Source of the DNA: Streptomyces sp. NBC_01235
GTDB lineage: Bacteria; Actinomycetota; Actinomycetes; Streptomycetales; Streptomycetaceae
Assembly (NCBI RefSeq): GCF_035989285.1
Contig: NZ_CP108513.1
Span: forward strand, 8,184,001-8,248,000
DNA: 64,000 nucleotides
Direction of reading: 5' to 3'
A model generated the notes under the pieces. It did no database searches. It had not been told where the DNA came from and worked only from the letters and a program-made list of their open reading frames with translations. The translations under genes were made by a program, and so were the position numbers. Shown here one piece after another: positions 17,893-25,430 of this stretch (position 1 is its first letter; the number at the start of each line of letters is the position of its first letter).

Positions 17893-18795
17893 ATGGCACC
17901 CGAGCAGCACACCGGCGGCGACGAACTGGCGCGCTTCCTGCGCGCCCGCCGTACCCAGACCAGCCCCGAGAGCGCCGGCCTCACCCCCGGGCCGGGCGTA
18001 CGCCGCACTCCCGGCCTGCGCCGCGAGGAACTGGCCACGCTTGCCGGGGTCAGCATCGACTACTACACCCGCCTGGAGCGCGGCAAGGAAACCCGGCCCA
18101 GTCCCGGCGTCGTCGACGCCTTGGCCCGCGCCCTGAACCTCGACGACGACGAACACCACCACCTGCGCGAGCTGGCTGCCCGGGCCGCCCACTACGCTCC
18201 CGAACCGCCGCCGCCCAGCCGGACGGTCCGCCCGCACCTGAAGCTGCTGCTGGAGACGATGCGGCCGAACCCCGCCTACATCGTCAGCCGCAGCATGGAC
18301 CTGCTCGCCTGGAACCCCGGGGGCCTGGCCCTGTACGCCGGCATCGCCGACTGGCCCGTCAAGCAGCGCAACCTCGCCCGCTACCTCTTTCTCCACTGCA
18401 CTGCCCGCGAGTTGTTCCCCGACTGGGACACCCAGGTCCGCGGCTGCGTCGCCCGTCTGCGTGCCGAAGCCGGCACCAACCCGGACGCACCCGACCTCAC
18501 CAGCCTCGTGGGAGAGCTTCTGCTCAAGAGTCCCGACTTCGCCAAGCTGTGGGAGCGCTACGAGGTCATCGGACGCAAGAAGATCCAGAAGACCTTCCAC
18601 CACCCCCAGGTCGGCATCCTCACCCTGACCGGCCAGAGCATGCACCTCGAAGGCACCCCCGGCCAGCGTCTCGGCGTCTACAGTGCCGAACCCGGAAGCC
18701 CCGACCACGACGCCATGCTCCTGCTCGACATGACCGCGCCGGAGATCTCCGCGCACCAGGTCCAGGAGGGGTCAGACCGCCCGCTGGGTACGTAG
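17893..18795 (+). CDS. MmyB-type XRE family transcriptional regulator
   Basis: A 300-residue protein. The N-terminal XRE helix-turn-helix has RRTPGLRREELATLAGVSID then YYTRLERGKETRPSPGVVDA. A MmyB-like ligand-binding domain covers residues 100-285 (MRPNPAYIVSRSMDLLAWN and LARYLFLHCTARELFPDWD), in which relatives bind fatty-acid-like ligands. It is divergent from the aldo/keto reductase across 261 bp, the usual pairing in Streptomyces. The promoter region has two GGGGGT-TGAC-like repeats near 17818 and 17832 that may be its operator. The C-terminus runs to within about 30 bp of a GGGCCA array. Confidence 0.9.
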   Translation: MAPEQHTGGDELARFLRARRTQTSPESAGLTPGPGVRRTPGLRREELATLAGVSIDYYTRLERGKETRPSPGVVDALARALNLDDDEHHHLRELAARAAHYAPEPPPPSRTVRPHLKLLLETMRPNPAYIVSRSMDLLAWNPGGLALYAGIADWPVKQRNLARYLFLHCTARELFPDWDTQVRGCVARLRAEAGTNPDAPDLTSLVGELLLKSPDFAKLWERYEVIGRKKIQKTFHHPQVGILTLTGQSMHLEGTPGQRLGVYSAEPGSPDHDAMLLLDMTAPEISAHQVQEGSDRPLGT

Positions 18796-18825
18796 GGGGC
18801 TGCCGAGGGGGGCCGGCAGAATCTC

Positions 18826-18915
18826 CCAGGGCCAGGGCCAGGGCCAGGGCCAGGGCCAGGGCCAGGGCCAGGGCCAGGGCCAGGGCCAGGGCCAGGGTCG
18901 GGGTCGGGGTCGGGG
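18826..18915. repeat. GGGCCA hexanucleotide array
   Basis: About twelve perfect copies of GGGCCA (18826-18897) are followed by three GGGTCG copies. The six-base unit keeps reading frames open. It separates the XRE gene from an aldo/keto reductase fragment. Such an array is prone to slippage. Confidence 0.95.
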
Positions 18916-19095
18916 TTCGTGCGGTGGAACGGGCCGTTCACCAGCGAAGAACTCGTCGGCAAGGCCCTGGCACCGGTGGGCGAGGACGTCGTCATCGCCA
19001 CCAAGTTCGGCTTCTCCTTCGACGGCAGCAGCGCCACCGGCCTGGACAGCCGCCCCGAACACGTCCGCCTCACCGGAACCGGCCGCCCACGCTGA
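18916..19095 (+). pseudogene. Internal fragment of a second aldo/keto reductase
   Basis: After the hexamer array the plus strand reads WNGPFTSEELVGKALAPVGE then DVVIATKFGFSFDG and GLDSRPEHVR, and soon stops. This is the segment around the catalytic Lys (VIATKFGF) of the larger AKR family (Tas/YajO-like). Both the N-terminal barrel and everything after SRPEH are missing. It is different from the intact reductase at 16780. Confidence 0.7.
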
Positions 19096-19317
19096 GCCGA
19101 CCGCACCGGCGCCTGCTGCGGCTCACTTGTGCAGCTGGAAGACCCATTCACGGATGCCTTCCCGTGTCGAGGGCCTCGGGGTGACCGGTGCGGGGGAGGG
19201 GCTCGCGGATCCGTCATACGTGAGGCGTGTTTCGCCGGGCAGCGTGCGTGAGCCGTTCGGCGAGGCCTTCGACGAGGCTTTCGACGAGGCCGCGGAGCGT
19301 CATCCGGGCGTTCGACG

Positions 19318-19720
19318 ACGAAGGTCGCCCGCCTTGTCGACTGCCACGAGCGTGTCACCGGAGTACCTGCCGGCTGGTCCAACGAGGATTTCGCCGAGCT
19401 CAGGTCCACGTCGGCCACCCTCGCGATGGGCAGCACCGTACGGTCCCTCTGTTCGCGCCCGGTTTCGCACACCCGGCCGACAACCGCAGCGTCATCTTTG
19501 AATTCCTTGTCGACGACGTGGACAGCGCGCACAAGAACCTGACCGACTTCGTGGGGGATTTCGTCAACGAGCCCACCACGATGCCCTGGGGCAACCGCTC
19601 ACTCCTGTTCCGCGACCCCGACGGCGACCTCGTCAACTTCTTCACCCCCGTCACCCCGGCCGCCATCGAAAATTCGCTCGCGGAGGACGAAACGACCGTC
19701 CGCGGGAAGGGCGAGACGTT
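19318..19720 (+). pseudogene. Frameshifted VOC (glyoxalase/bleomycin-resistance fold) gene
   Basis: One frame gives KVARLVDCHERVTGVPAG then WSNEDFAELRSTSATLAMGS up to about 19435. The sequence then continues in another frame as TVPLFAPGFAHPADNRSVIF, EFLVDDVDSAH, TTMPWGNRSLLFRDPDGDLV and NFFTPVT. Together they make a complete VOC domain with the metal Glu region (VIFEFLVDDVD) and the RDPDG loop, broken by a frameshift near 19435. The start is also not clear. In 19721-19969 nothing credible was seen. Confidence 0.75.
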
Positions 19721-19969
19721 CGGCTCTGTCCCGTCATCGGTGCCGGCGCCGAGTGGTGATCGTTGGAGGAGGACGCGGTGGCGGAGCTGCTGCGGGGTGC
19801 CGCGGTTGCCACCCCGGGCCACGGTGGGGTGGCGTGGCTGGTGTGTATCGATGGGCCCTTTCACGCACGACGGACGGCACCTGTCCGCCGCACGGGGCCA
19901 GGGGCCCGGGTTGGGGCGGCCGGCAGGTCTGACGGGCTCCATGGAAAGCGCGTCGAACATTCTTCGGCA

Positions 19970-19983
19970 GGGCCGTTCGGCCC
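19970..19983. promoter_or_regulatory. DevR/OsdR-type box 1
   Basis: GGGCCGTTCGGCCC is a 14-bp near-perfect palindrome matching the DosR/DevR box core GGGNCNTTNGNCCC. It lies 170 bp upstream of the SLOG-like gene. The same motif recurs at 23452 and, with one change, at 27285. Confidence 0.7.
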
Positions 19984-20152
19984 TTGTTGCCGGTGGGACG
20001 TACTGACTTCACTGATCCCGCGGTCCCGCCCGTGCCGTGGCGCTTGGATCCCGCCTGTGGGCACGGTCTAGCGGTCCCGCTCATGGGCGAGACGGGCGGG
20101 GCCGTGCAGTGCGAGGACGAACGGCAGAGCGAGAGCACCGGAGGACGGGGAG

Positions 20153-20755
20153 GTGAGCGGAGAGATGATCGTGGCGGTCGGGCACACCGACCTCACTCCG
20201 CGGACGCTGAAGCTGGTGGAGGCCGAGCTGCGGGCGGTGCTTGAGCGCCTGGCCGAGCGGGCACCGGGGGTGGTGCGCGCGGGGGCCGGGGTGCCGGTGG
20301 CGTTCGGGCGGGCGGTGCGGGCGGCGGGGCGGGAACTCGTCGTGGTGATTCCCACGCAGGGGATGGTGCCCGCGTTGCTGCCGCAGCGTGACCGGGTGGC
20401 GACCGGTGAGCTGCTGGTTCTCGCCCGACAGGTGCGTCTGCTGGCGTACGACCCGGCGGACCGGGACGCGTGTGTCGGCGAGGACGAGCGGATGGTCGCG
20501 GGATGTCGGCAGGTGGTGGCCGTGTGGGACGGCTCGCCGTCCAACGGCCGTGACGTCACCGCGCATCTGGTGGCGTACGCCCGCGCCCACGGCGTTCCGG
20601 TCGAGGTCGTGTGGCCGGAGGGGGCCGCCCGCGAGGACCTGCCCGGCATACCGGAGCCGGTCAACGGCCGTGCTCCGCACGGCGGCGGCGACGTATCCAC
20701 GACGCCGGTCCCGCGGCCCACCCCGAACACGAGCAAGGCGGAACAACCCCGATGA
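20153..20755 (+). CDS. SLOG/Rossmann-like hypothetical protein, coupled to VKOR
   Basis: A 200-residue soluble protein that I do not recognise as a named family. It starts MIVAVGHTDLTPRTLKLVE, has a Gly/Ala-rich turn (VVRAGAGVPVAFGRAVRAAG) and an acidic patch, and ends its folded part with QVVAVWDGSPSNGRDVTAHL then VAYARAHGVPVEVVWPEGA. This order (G-H-T-D start, glycine turn, W-D-G-S-x-S-x-G strand-loop) is like SLOG nucleotide-sensing Rossmann domains. The last 40 residues are Pro/Gly-rich. GTG 20153 has GGAGG eight bases upstream; ATG 20165 is possible. It overlaps the VKOR start by 4 nt, and a DevR-type box lies upstream. Confidence 0.7.
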   Translation: MSGEMIVAVGHTDLTPRTLKLVEAELRAVLERLAERAPGVVRAGAGVPVAFGRAVRAAGRELVVVIPTQGMVPALLPQRDRVATGELLVLARQVRLLAYDPADRDACVGEDERMVAGCRQVVAVWDGSPSNGRDVTAHLVAYARAHGVPVEVVWPEGAAREDLPGIPEPVNGRAPHGGGDVSTTPVPRPTPNTSKAEQPR

Positions 20756-21417
20756 CCAGCACCACCACGAACGAAGCCCCACTCACCACCAAGACTCGGC
20801 AGGACGGAGTTGGGCGGGAGATCACGTCGGTGGGCGCGACCGGGGCCGGGCGCGCTTTCGCCTGGCTGCTGATCGTGTCCGGCGCTCTTGGCGTCCTCGC
20901 CTCCTTCGTCATCACCATCGACAAGTTCCGCCTCCTTGAGGACCCGGACTTCTCGCCCTCGTGCAACCTCAGCCCGATCCTGTCGTGTGCGAACGTCATG
21001 AAGAGCGACCAGGCGTCCGTGTTCGGCTTCCCCAACCCGCTGCTCGGTCTGCTCGCGTACCCGGTGGTCGTCGCGATCGGCATGGCTTTGCTGTCCGGGG
21101 CCCGCTTCCGCCGCTGGTTCTGGCTCGGGCTGAACGTCGGCACGCTGTTCGGCGCGGGCTTCTGCATGTGGCTGATGACGCAGGCGCTGTACGAGATCGG
21201 CGCGCTGTGCCTGTGGTGCTGCCTGGCATGGGCGGCCACCATCGCGATGTTCTGGTACGTCACCGTGCACAACCTGCGGCACGGGATCATCCGCGCGCCC
21301 CGCGCCCTGGTGGCCGGGGTGCTGGAGTTCCACTGGGCGGTGCCGGTCACCTGGTACTTGAGCATCGTGATGCTGATCGCCACCCGTTTCTGGGACTACT
21401 GGCAGACCTTGCTCTGA
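20752..21417 (+). CDS. Vitamin K epoxide reductase (VKOR) family protein
   Basis: A 221-residue membrane protein with about five helices. The loop cysteines C71 and C79 (SCNLSPILSC) and the active CxxC, C153-C156 in ALCLWCCLAW, are all present, with an extra C157. VKOR reduces quinones and, in bacteria, reoxidises a DsbA-like partner, so it supports disulfide formation in the envelope. The start ATG overlaps the stop of the SLOG-like gene. A long minisatellite begins about 180 bp past its stop. Placement in a DevR-box island suggests induction when oxygen is low. Confidence 0.92.
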   Translation: MTSTTTNEAPLTTKTRQDGVGREITSVGATGAGRAFAWLLIVSGALGVLASFVITIDKFRLLEDPDFSPSCNLSPILSCANVMKSDQASVFGFPNPLLGLLAYPVVVAIGMALLSGARFRRWFWLGLNVGTLFGAGFCMWLMTQALYEIGALCLWCCLAWAATIAMFWYVTVHNLRHGIIRAPRALVAGVLEFHWAVPVTWYLSIVMLIATRFWDYWQTLL

Positions 21418-21596
21418 GCCCGAGGTCGCCCGCACGGCCCGCGCTGGTCGGGCCGTGGGGGCGCGGAGGTTCGTGCGATCGCGGCGGGAGCACGCCACCC
21501 GGTCGTCACCCGTTCGCCGGCCGGGTGACGACGCTGACGCGGGAACGTGTGGGCGGCGGCATACATGCCGGGCCGGTTTGCCCGCCGACTTGCGGC

Positions 21597-22403
21597 CCGT
21601 GCGGCCGCACCGCCCGGGCTCGTGCGGCCGCACCGCCCGGTCCGTGCGGCCGCACCGCCCGGTCCGTGCAGCTGCGCCGCCTGGCCCGTGCAGCTGCGCC
21701 GCCTGGCCGGTGACGGATGCGCCGCCTGGCCGGTGTCGGATGCGCCGCCCGGTCCGTGCGGCTGCGCCGCCTGGCCCGTGCAGCTGCGCCGCCTGGCCGG
21801 TGACGGATGCGCCGCCTGGCCGGTGTCGGATGCGCCGCCCGGTCCGTGCGGCTGCGCCGCCTGGCCCGTGCAGCTGCGCCGCCTGGCCGGTGACGGATGC
21901 GCCGCCTGGCCGGTGTCGGATGCGCCGCCCGGTCCGTGCGGCTGCGCCGCCTGGCCCGTGCAGCTGCGCCGCCTGGCCGGTGACGGATGCGCCGCCTGGC
22001 CGGTGTCGGATGCGCCGCCCGGTCCGTGCGGCTGCGCCGCCTGGCCCGTGCAGCTGCGCCGCCTGGCCGGTGACGGATGCGCCGCCTGGCCGGTGTCGGA
22101 TGCGCCGCCCGGTCCGTGCGGCTGCGCCGCCTGGCCCGTGCAGCTGCGCCGCCTGGCCGGTGACGGATGCGCCGCCCGGTCCGTGCCGCCGCGCCGCCTG
22201 GCCCGTGCCGCCGCACCGCCCGGCCGGTGACGGACGCACCGCCCGGCCGGCGTCGGACGCACCGCCCGGCCGGCGTCGGACGCGCCGCCCGGCCGGCGTC
22301 GGACGCGCCGCCCGGCCGGCGTCGGACGCGCCGCCCGGCCGGCGTCGGACGCGCCGCCCGGCCGGCGTCGGACGCACCGCCCGGCCGGTGTCGGATGCGC
22401 CGC
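21597..22403. repeat. 22/23-bp minisatellite with a 90-bp higher-order repeat
   Basis: The whole stretch is tandem 22- or 23-bp units of the type GCGCCGCCYGGCCSGTG plus a variable hexamer (CAGCT, ACGGAT, TCGGAT or CGGCT). From 21661 to about 22195 four units (22+23+23+22) form a 90-bp block repeated nearly six times with almost no differences (block starts 21661, 21751, 21841, 21931, 22021, 22111). From about 22205 to 22400 come simple 23-mers ending GGCGTCGGACGC. It lies between the stops of two convergent genes. Long open frames across it on both strands are artefacts of the 90-bp period. Confidence 0.97.
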
Positions 22404-22405
22404 GC

Positions 22406-23377
22406 TCAGCGCTTCGCGGCCGCGCGCCGCGCCAGGACGGCGGTCCTGCGCTCGTCGAACCGGGTCGCCTGCGTGTCCAGTGAGCCGAGGAACTCGCCCA
22501 GCTCCTGCTGGGCCTTGAGCCCCTCGGGCCCGAGGCCGGTCAGGTGCAGGACCTTGAGGTGGCGCAGCACCGGCTGGAGGACGTCGTCGTGGTGGACGCG
22601 CAGGTTGTAGACGCCGCCGAGAGCGATCTCGACGGCGGCGCGCTCGAAGCCCGGCAGGCCGTGGCCGGGCATCCTGAAGCCGCTCACCACGTCGGCGACG
22701 GCGCGCAACGCCTGGTCGGGGGCGATCTCCAGGGCGGCCTTGAGCAGGTTGCGGTAGAAGACCATGTGAAGGTTCTCGTCGGTGGCGATGCGCGCCAGCA
22801 GGCGGTCGCAGACCGGATCGCCCGAGCTGCGCCCGGTGTTGCGGTGCGAGATGCGGGTGGCCAGTTCCTGGAAGGCGACGTACGCCACGGTGTGGAGCGG
22901 CGAGTGCCGGTTGTCGGAGACGAATCCGGCGGACATGTGGGTCATGCGGGCCCGCTCCAGTGCCGCGGGGTCCACCGCACGGGATGCCAGCAGGTAGTCC
23001 CGCATGACCATGGAGTGCCGGGCCTCCTCCGCGGTCCAGCGGTGCACCCAGGTGCCCCACGCGCCGTCGCGCCCGAACAGGGTGGCGATCTCGTGGTGGT
23101 AGCTCGGCAGGTTGTCCTCGGTGAGCAGGTTCACCACCATCGCGACCTTGCCCACCCCGGTCAGCGGAGACTGCTCCGGCGCCCAGGGCTCACCGCCCAG
23201 GACCCCGTCGAAGTCCCGTCCTCGGCTCCACGGGACGTACTCGTGGGGCATCCACTCCTTGAACACGCTCAGGTGGCGGTTGAGCTCGCGCTCGACCACC
23301 TCCTCCAGCGCGTGGAGGAGCTGGGTGTCCGTCCACGTGGTGCGTCGGGTGGAACGGGACGGGGGGATGGTGGCCAC
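22406..23377 (-). CDS. Acyl-ACP desaturase (diiron, DesA type)
   Basis: A 323-residue soluble diiron enzyme. The iron ligands are present as the two carboxylate-His motifs TAEEARH (about residue 124) and ATDENLH (about 210), with the earlier Glu in LTEDNLPSYHHE. The family uses O2 to put a double bond in acyl-ACP; mycobacterial DesA1/DesA2 are the nearest kin from memory. The minus strand start has a DevR-type box 75 bp upstream (23452). The stop directly abuts the minisatellite. A link between O2-dependent desaturation and a hypoxia regulon is plausible. Confidence 0.88.
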   Translation of the reverse strand: MATIPPSRSTRRTTWTDTQLLHALEEVVERELNRHLSVFKEWMPHEYVPWSRGRDFDGVLGGEPWAPEQSPLTGVGKVAMVVNLLTEDNLPSYHHEIATLFGRDGAWGTWVHRWTAEEARHSMVMRDYLLASRAVDPAALERARMTHMSAGFVSDNRHSPLHTVAYVAFQELATRISHRNTGRSSGDPVCDRLLARIATDENLHMVFYRNLLKAALEIAPDQALRAVADVVSGFRMPGHGLPGFERAAVEIALGGVYNLRVHHDDVLQPVLRHLKVLHLTGLGPEGLKAQQELGEFLGSLDTQATRFDERRTAVLARRAAAKR

Positions 23378-23451
23378 GGGAAACCGGCCCTTCGCTGCGG
23401 AGACTGAACCTACGGTTCCGTAAGTTATGAGGCCGCGCGATGGCTCCGCAG

Positions 23452-23465
23452 GGGCCGTTCGGCCC
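23452..23465. promoter_or_regulatory. DevR/OsdR-type box 2
   Basis: GGGCCGTTCGGCCC, identical over all 14 bases to the box at 19970, lies 75 bp upstream of the desaturase start on the minus strand and about 390 bp upstream of the small membrane protein on the plus strand. Confidence 0.7.
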
Positions 23466-23605
23466 TACTGGCGCGTAGGTGCGTGGGGAGGTCGGCGCGT
23501 GCCGGGTGCTCCGGCCCCACTCCCGTCCGGGGGATCAGGAGTCCGCAGAGGGGAGATGCACCCGGCCGCTGCGCCAGGAAACCACCAGGCAGGGCGGGCG
23601 CGACA

Positions 23606-23619
23606 GGGCCGAACGGCTC
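23606..23619. promoter_or_regulatory. DevR/OsdR-type box 3 (one mismatch)
   Basis: GGGCCGAACGGCTC matches the reverse-complement form of the box (AA in the centre) with one deviation in the last arm. It is 238 bp upstream of the small membrane protein start. Confidence 0.45.
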
Positions 23620-23797
23620 TGCCGGCCGGGGCCGGACGGCGGCGGGGCGGCGGTGCGAAACTGGCGCGCCTTCCGGTTGCGCCTTCGGCGCTGTCGCCGT
23701 CGCGGTGGTCGGTCGGCCCTGCCGTCCGCGTCCGCCGCGCGTCATCGTCCGGCCTGCGCGCGGGCGACGGGGAAGGCGCGTTCAGGTCCGGCCGCCA

Positions 23798-23843
23798 GGA
23801 GCCGCACCCATGCTTCGACAGGAGCCGCACCCATGCTTCGACA
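23798..23843. repeat. 23-bp tandem duplication in front of a small membrane protein gene
   Basis: The unit beginning GGAGCCGCACCCATGCTTCG occurs twice with a 23-bp period (at 23798 and 23821), each copy carrying its own ATG. It multiplies candidate start sites in front of the gene at 23857. Confidence 0.9.
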
Positions 23844-23856
23844 GGAGATGCCCGCC

Positions 23857-24174
23857 ATGCCTCGTCCGCCCTGTCCGCCTCGTCTTTCCGTGTACGCCGG
23901 CTGCGTCTGCGCCCTGGCCGCGGTCGCCGCGGTGGTGTCCTTCGTCCGGGGCGGATGGGTGGGGATCGTCTGGGTTCTGCTGGCCGGGCTCGCCTCCAAC
24001 ATGGCCTGGTACTACGCGCGCCGAGGCGGGGGCACGGCCGGGAACGGAACCGTTGCCCGGGCCGGGGCCGGCCTCCGCAAGGCCGGGGCGGGGCGCGGGG
24101 CCGCGTCCGTCGGCTGTGAGAGCGGCGGCGCGTGCGGCGTGTGCGTGAGGACGTCGCTGAAGGAGCCCCGATGA
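23857..24174 (+). CDS. Small two-helix membrane protein with a cysteine-containing tail
   Basis: About 105 residues from ATG 23857, which has AGGAG nine bases upstream; ATGs at 23833 and 23848 are in frame and possible. Two hydrophobic helices, LSVYAGCVCALAAVAAVVSF and VGIVWVLLAGLASNMAWYY, are followed by a Gly/Ala tail with SVGCESGGACGVCVRTS (three Cys) that may bind metal or form disulfides. Family unknown. It lies between the desaturase and devR, with two DevR-type boxes upstream. Its stop overlaps the ATG of the next small frame. Confidence 0.6.
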   Translation: MPRPPCPPRLSVYAGCVCALAAVAAVVSFVRGGWVGIVWVLLAGLASNMAWYYARRGGGTAGNGTVARAGAGLRKAGAGRGAASVGCESGGACGVCVRTSLKEPR

Positions 24175-24506
24175 CGACCGCCGGGGACGGGAAGGCGATG
24201 CGGGCGATGCGGGCGATGCGGGTGATGCGGGTGATGCGGGTGATGCGGGTGATGCTCCAGGGGGAGAACCGGTCTCGGACACCACCGGAATTGACGAGTA
24301 CGACGAGTACGACGAGTACGACGAGCGCCACGCGCCCCACGCGCGGCAGGACGCGATGCGGCTGCGTCCGCAGCGGCACTCCCCGGCGCCGCCGCCGTCC
24401 CCGACTGCCGTGCCTGCGCAGGCCGCCGGAGTGCCGGAGGCCGGGGGCTCCTGCCAGGGAGCGCGCCGCGCTCGCGCTGTCCGAGGCGGTCACCCGTCTG
24501 TCCTGA
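24171..24506 (+). CDS. Doubtful low-complexity reading frame
   Basis: ATG 24171 overlaps the previous stop (ATGA), which would favour translation, but the product is a run of MRA/MRV triplets, then STTSTTSTTS, then Arg/Pro-rich sequence. A different frame through the same DNA reads GDAGDAGDA and DEYDEYDEYDE with better codon usage but has no start codon. I cannot tell which, if either, is translated; a frameshifted gene is possible. Confidence 0.25.
   Translation: MTTAGDGKAMRAMRAMRVMRVMRVMRVMLQGENRSRTPPELTSTTSTTSTTSATRPTRGRTRCGCVRSGTPRRRRRPRLPCLRRPPECRRPGAPARERAALALSEAVTRLS
24198..24325. repeat. Nonamer arrays (ATGCGGGYG x6, then GACGAGTAC x3)
   Basis: Six copies of ATGCGGGCG/ATGCGGGTG run 24198-24251, and three copies of GACGAGTAC plus GACGAGCGC run from about 24292 to 24325. 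Both units are nine bases, so they preserve frame. Confidence 0.95.
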
Positions 24507-24655
24507 GGGGTTCCCGGCGCCGTGTACGACGAGGCGGCCGCCATTTCGTGGGGCGGGAGCCGGCGCAGCTCATCGCGCCGGTGTCCACGGTCGATGTCCG
24601 GAACCGGATGAACGTCACCACCCGCAGGACGCCCGGCACGGAGCAGGCGGCCAGG

Positions 24656-24693
24656 TCGACAGTCCGGGCCGCGCGGCTCGTAGGCTGGCTTCC
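24656..24693 (+). promoter_or_regulatory. Candidate promoter of the DevR-like gene, leaderless
   Basis: TCGACA (24656-24661) and TAGGCT (24681-24686) are separated by 19 bp, and the GTG start at 24694 follows the -10 element after seven bases. No ribosome site is present, so the transcript is probably leaderless. Confidence 0.5.
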
Positions 24694-25419
24694 GTGGAAG
24701 CACGCACGCGCACCGGCCCCGTCCCCTCGCCCGCCTCACCTCTGCGGGTGTTCATCCTGGACGACCACGAGGTGGTACGCCGAGGCGTGCGCGACCTGCT
24801 GGAAGCCGAGCCGGACATCGTGGTGGCCGGGGAGGCGGCGAGTGCCCGGGAGGCGCTCGCCCGGGTGCCCGCGGTCCGCCCGCATGTCGCGGTGCTGGAT
24901 GTGCGGCTCGGTGAGGGCGAGAGCGGGGACCACGCGGGGGTCGAGGTGTGCCGGGAACTGCGGGCCCGGATGCCCGAGCTGGCCTGTCTGATGCTGACGT
25001 CGTTCGACGATGACGAGGCGCTGTTCGACGCCATCATGGCGGGCGCCGCCGGCTATGTGCTCAAGCGGATCGACGGCTCCGACCTGGTGGCCGCCATCCG
25101 TACGGTGGCGGGTGGCGAGTCCATGCTGGATCCCCGGACGGCCGCGCGGGTGATGGCGCGGCTGCGCGACCCCCGGCCGGAGCCCGAAGCCCCGTCCGTC
25201 TCACCGGAGTTGGAGCGGCTGTCGCCGCGCGAGCAGGAGATCCTGGAGCTGATCGGAGAGGGCCTGACGAACCGCCAGATCGCCGAGCGGCTGTTCCTCG
25301 CGGAGAAGACGATCAAGAACCGGGTTTCGTCCATCCTGGCCAAGCTGGGGGTGGGCCGCCGCATCCAGGCGGCGATGCTCGCCGAGCGGCTGCGGGAGCA
25401 GCAGGGCTCCGGGCGGTAG
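24694..25419 (+). CDS. DevR/DosR-like (OsdR-type) NarL-family response regulator
   Basis: A 241-residue regulator. The receiver has DD at 23-24, phosphoacceptor D69 in AVLDVRLGEG, T in LMLTSFDDDEA and K in GYVLKRIDGSD. The C-terminal LuxR domain has LSPREQEILELIGEGLTNRQ then IAERLFLAEKTIKNRVSSIL and AKLGVGRRIQAAM. It matches mycobacterial DosR from memory (VVRRGVRDLLEAEPD, LTN.QIA.R.FLAEKT.KN.VS). By family it binds GGGNCNTTNGNCCC-type boxes and turns on dormancy genes under hypoxia or NO. It converges on its likely kinase gene, 11 nt away, rather than sharing an operon. Confidence 0.9.
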   Translation: MEARTRTGPVPSPASPLRVFILDDHEVVRRGVRDLLEAEPDIVVAGEAASAREALARVPAVRPHVAVLDVRLGEGESGDHAGVEVCRELRARMPELACLMLTSFDDDEALFDAIMAGAAGYVLKRIDGSDLVAAIRTVAGGESMLDPRTAARVMARLRDPRPEPEAPSVSPELERLSPREQEILELIGEGLTNRQIAERLFLAEKTIKNRVSSILAKLGVGRRIQAAMLAERLREQQGSGR

Positions 25420-25430
25420 ACCGACGCCGG

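Noticed and set aside
21597..22403. Possible CRISPR array
   Set aside because: The units are contiguous tandem repeats without unique spacers, and no cas genes are present.
20068..23060. Very long reading frames (over 500-700 residues) on both strands through the repeat region
   Set aside because: They exist because 90-bp blocks keep several frames open; the residues are monotonous Gly/Arg/Pro/Ala repeats, and real genes (VKOR, desaturase, DevR-like) occupy the flanks.
24356..24991. Plus-strand frame of 211 residues overlapping the DevR-like gene start
   Set aside because: It is in a different frame from the response regulator and consists of Arg/Pro/Gly-rich sequence after the nonamer repeats.
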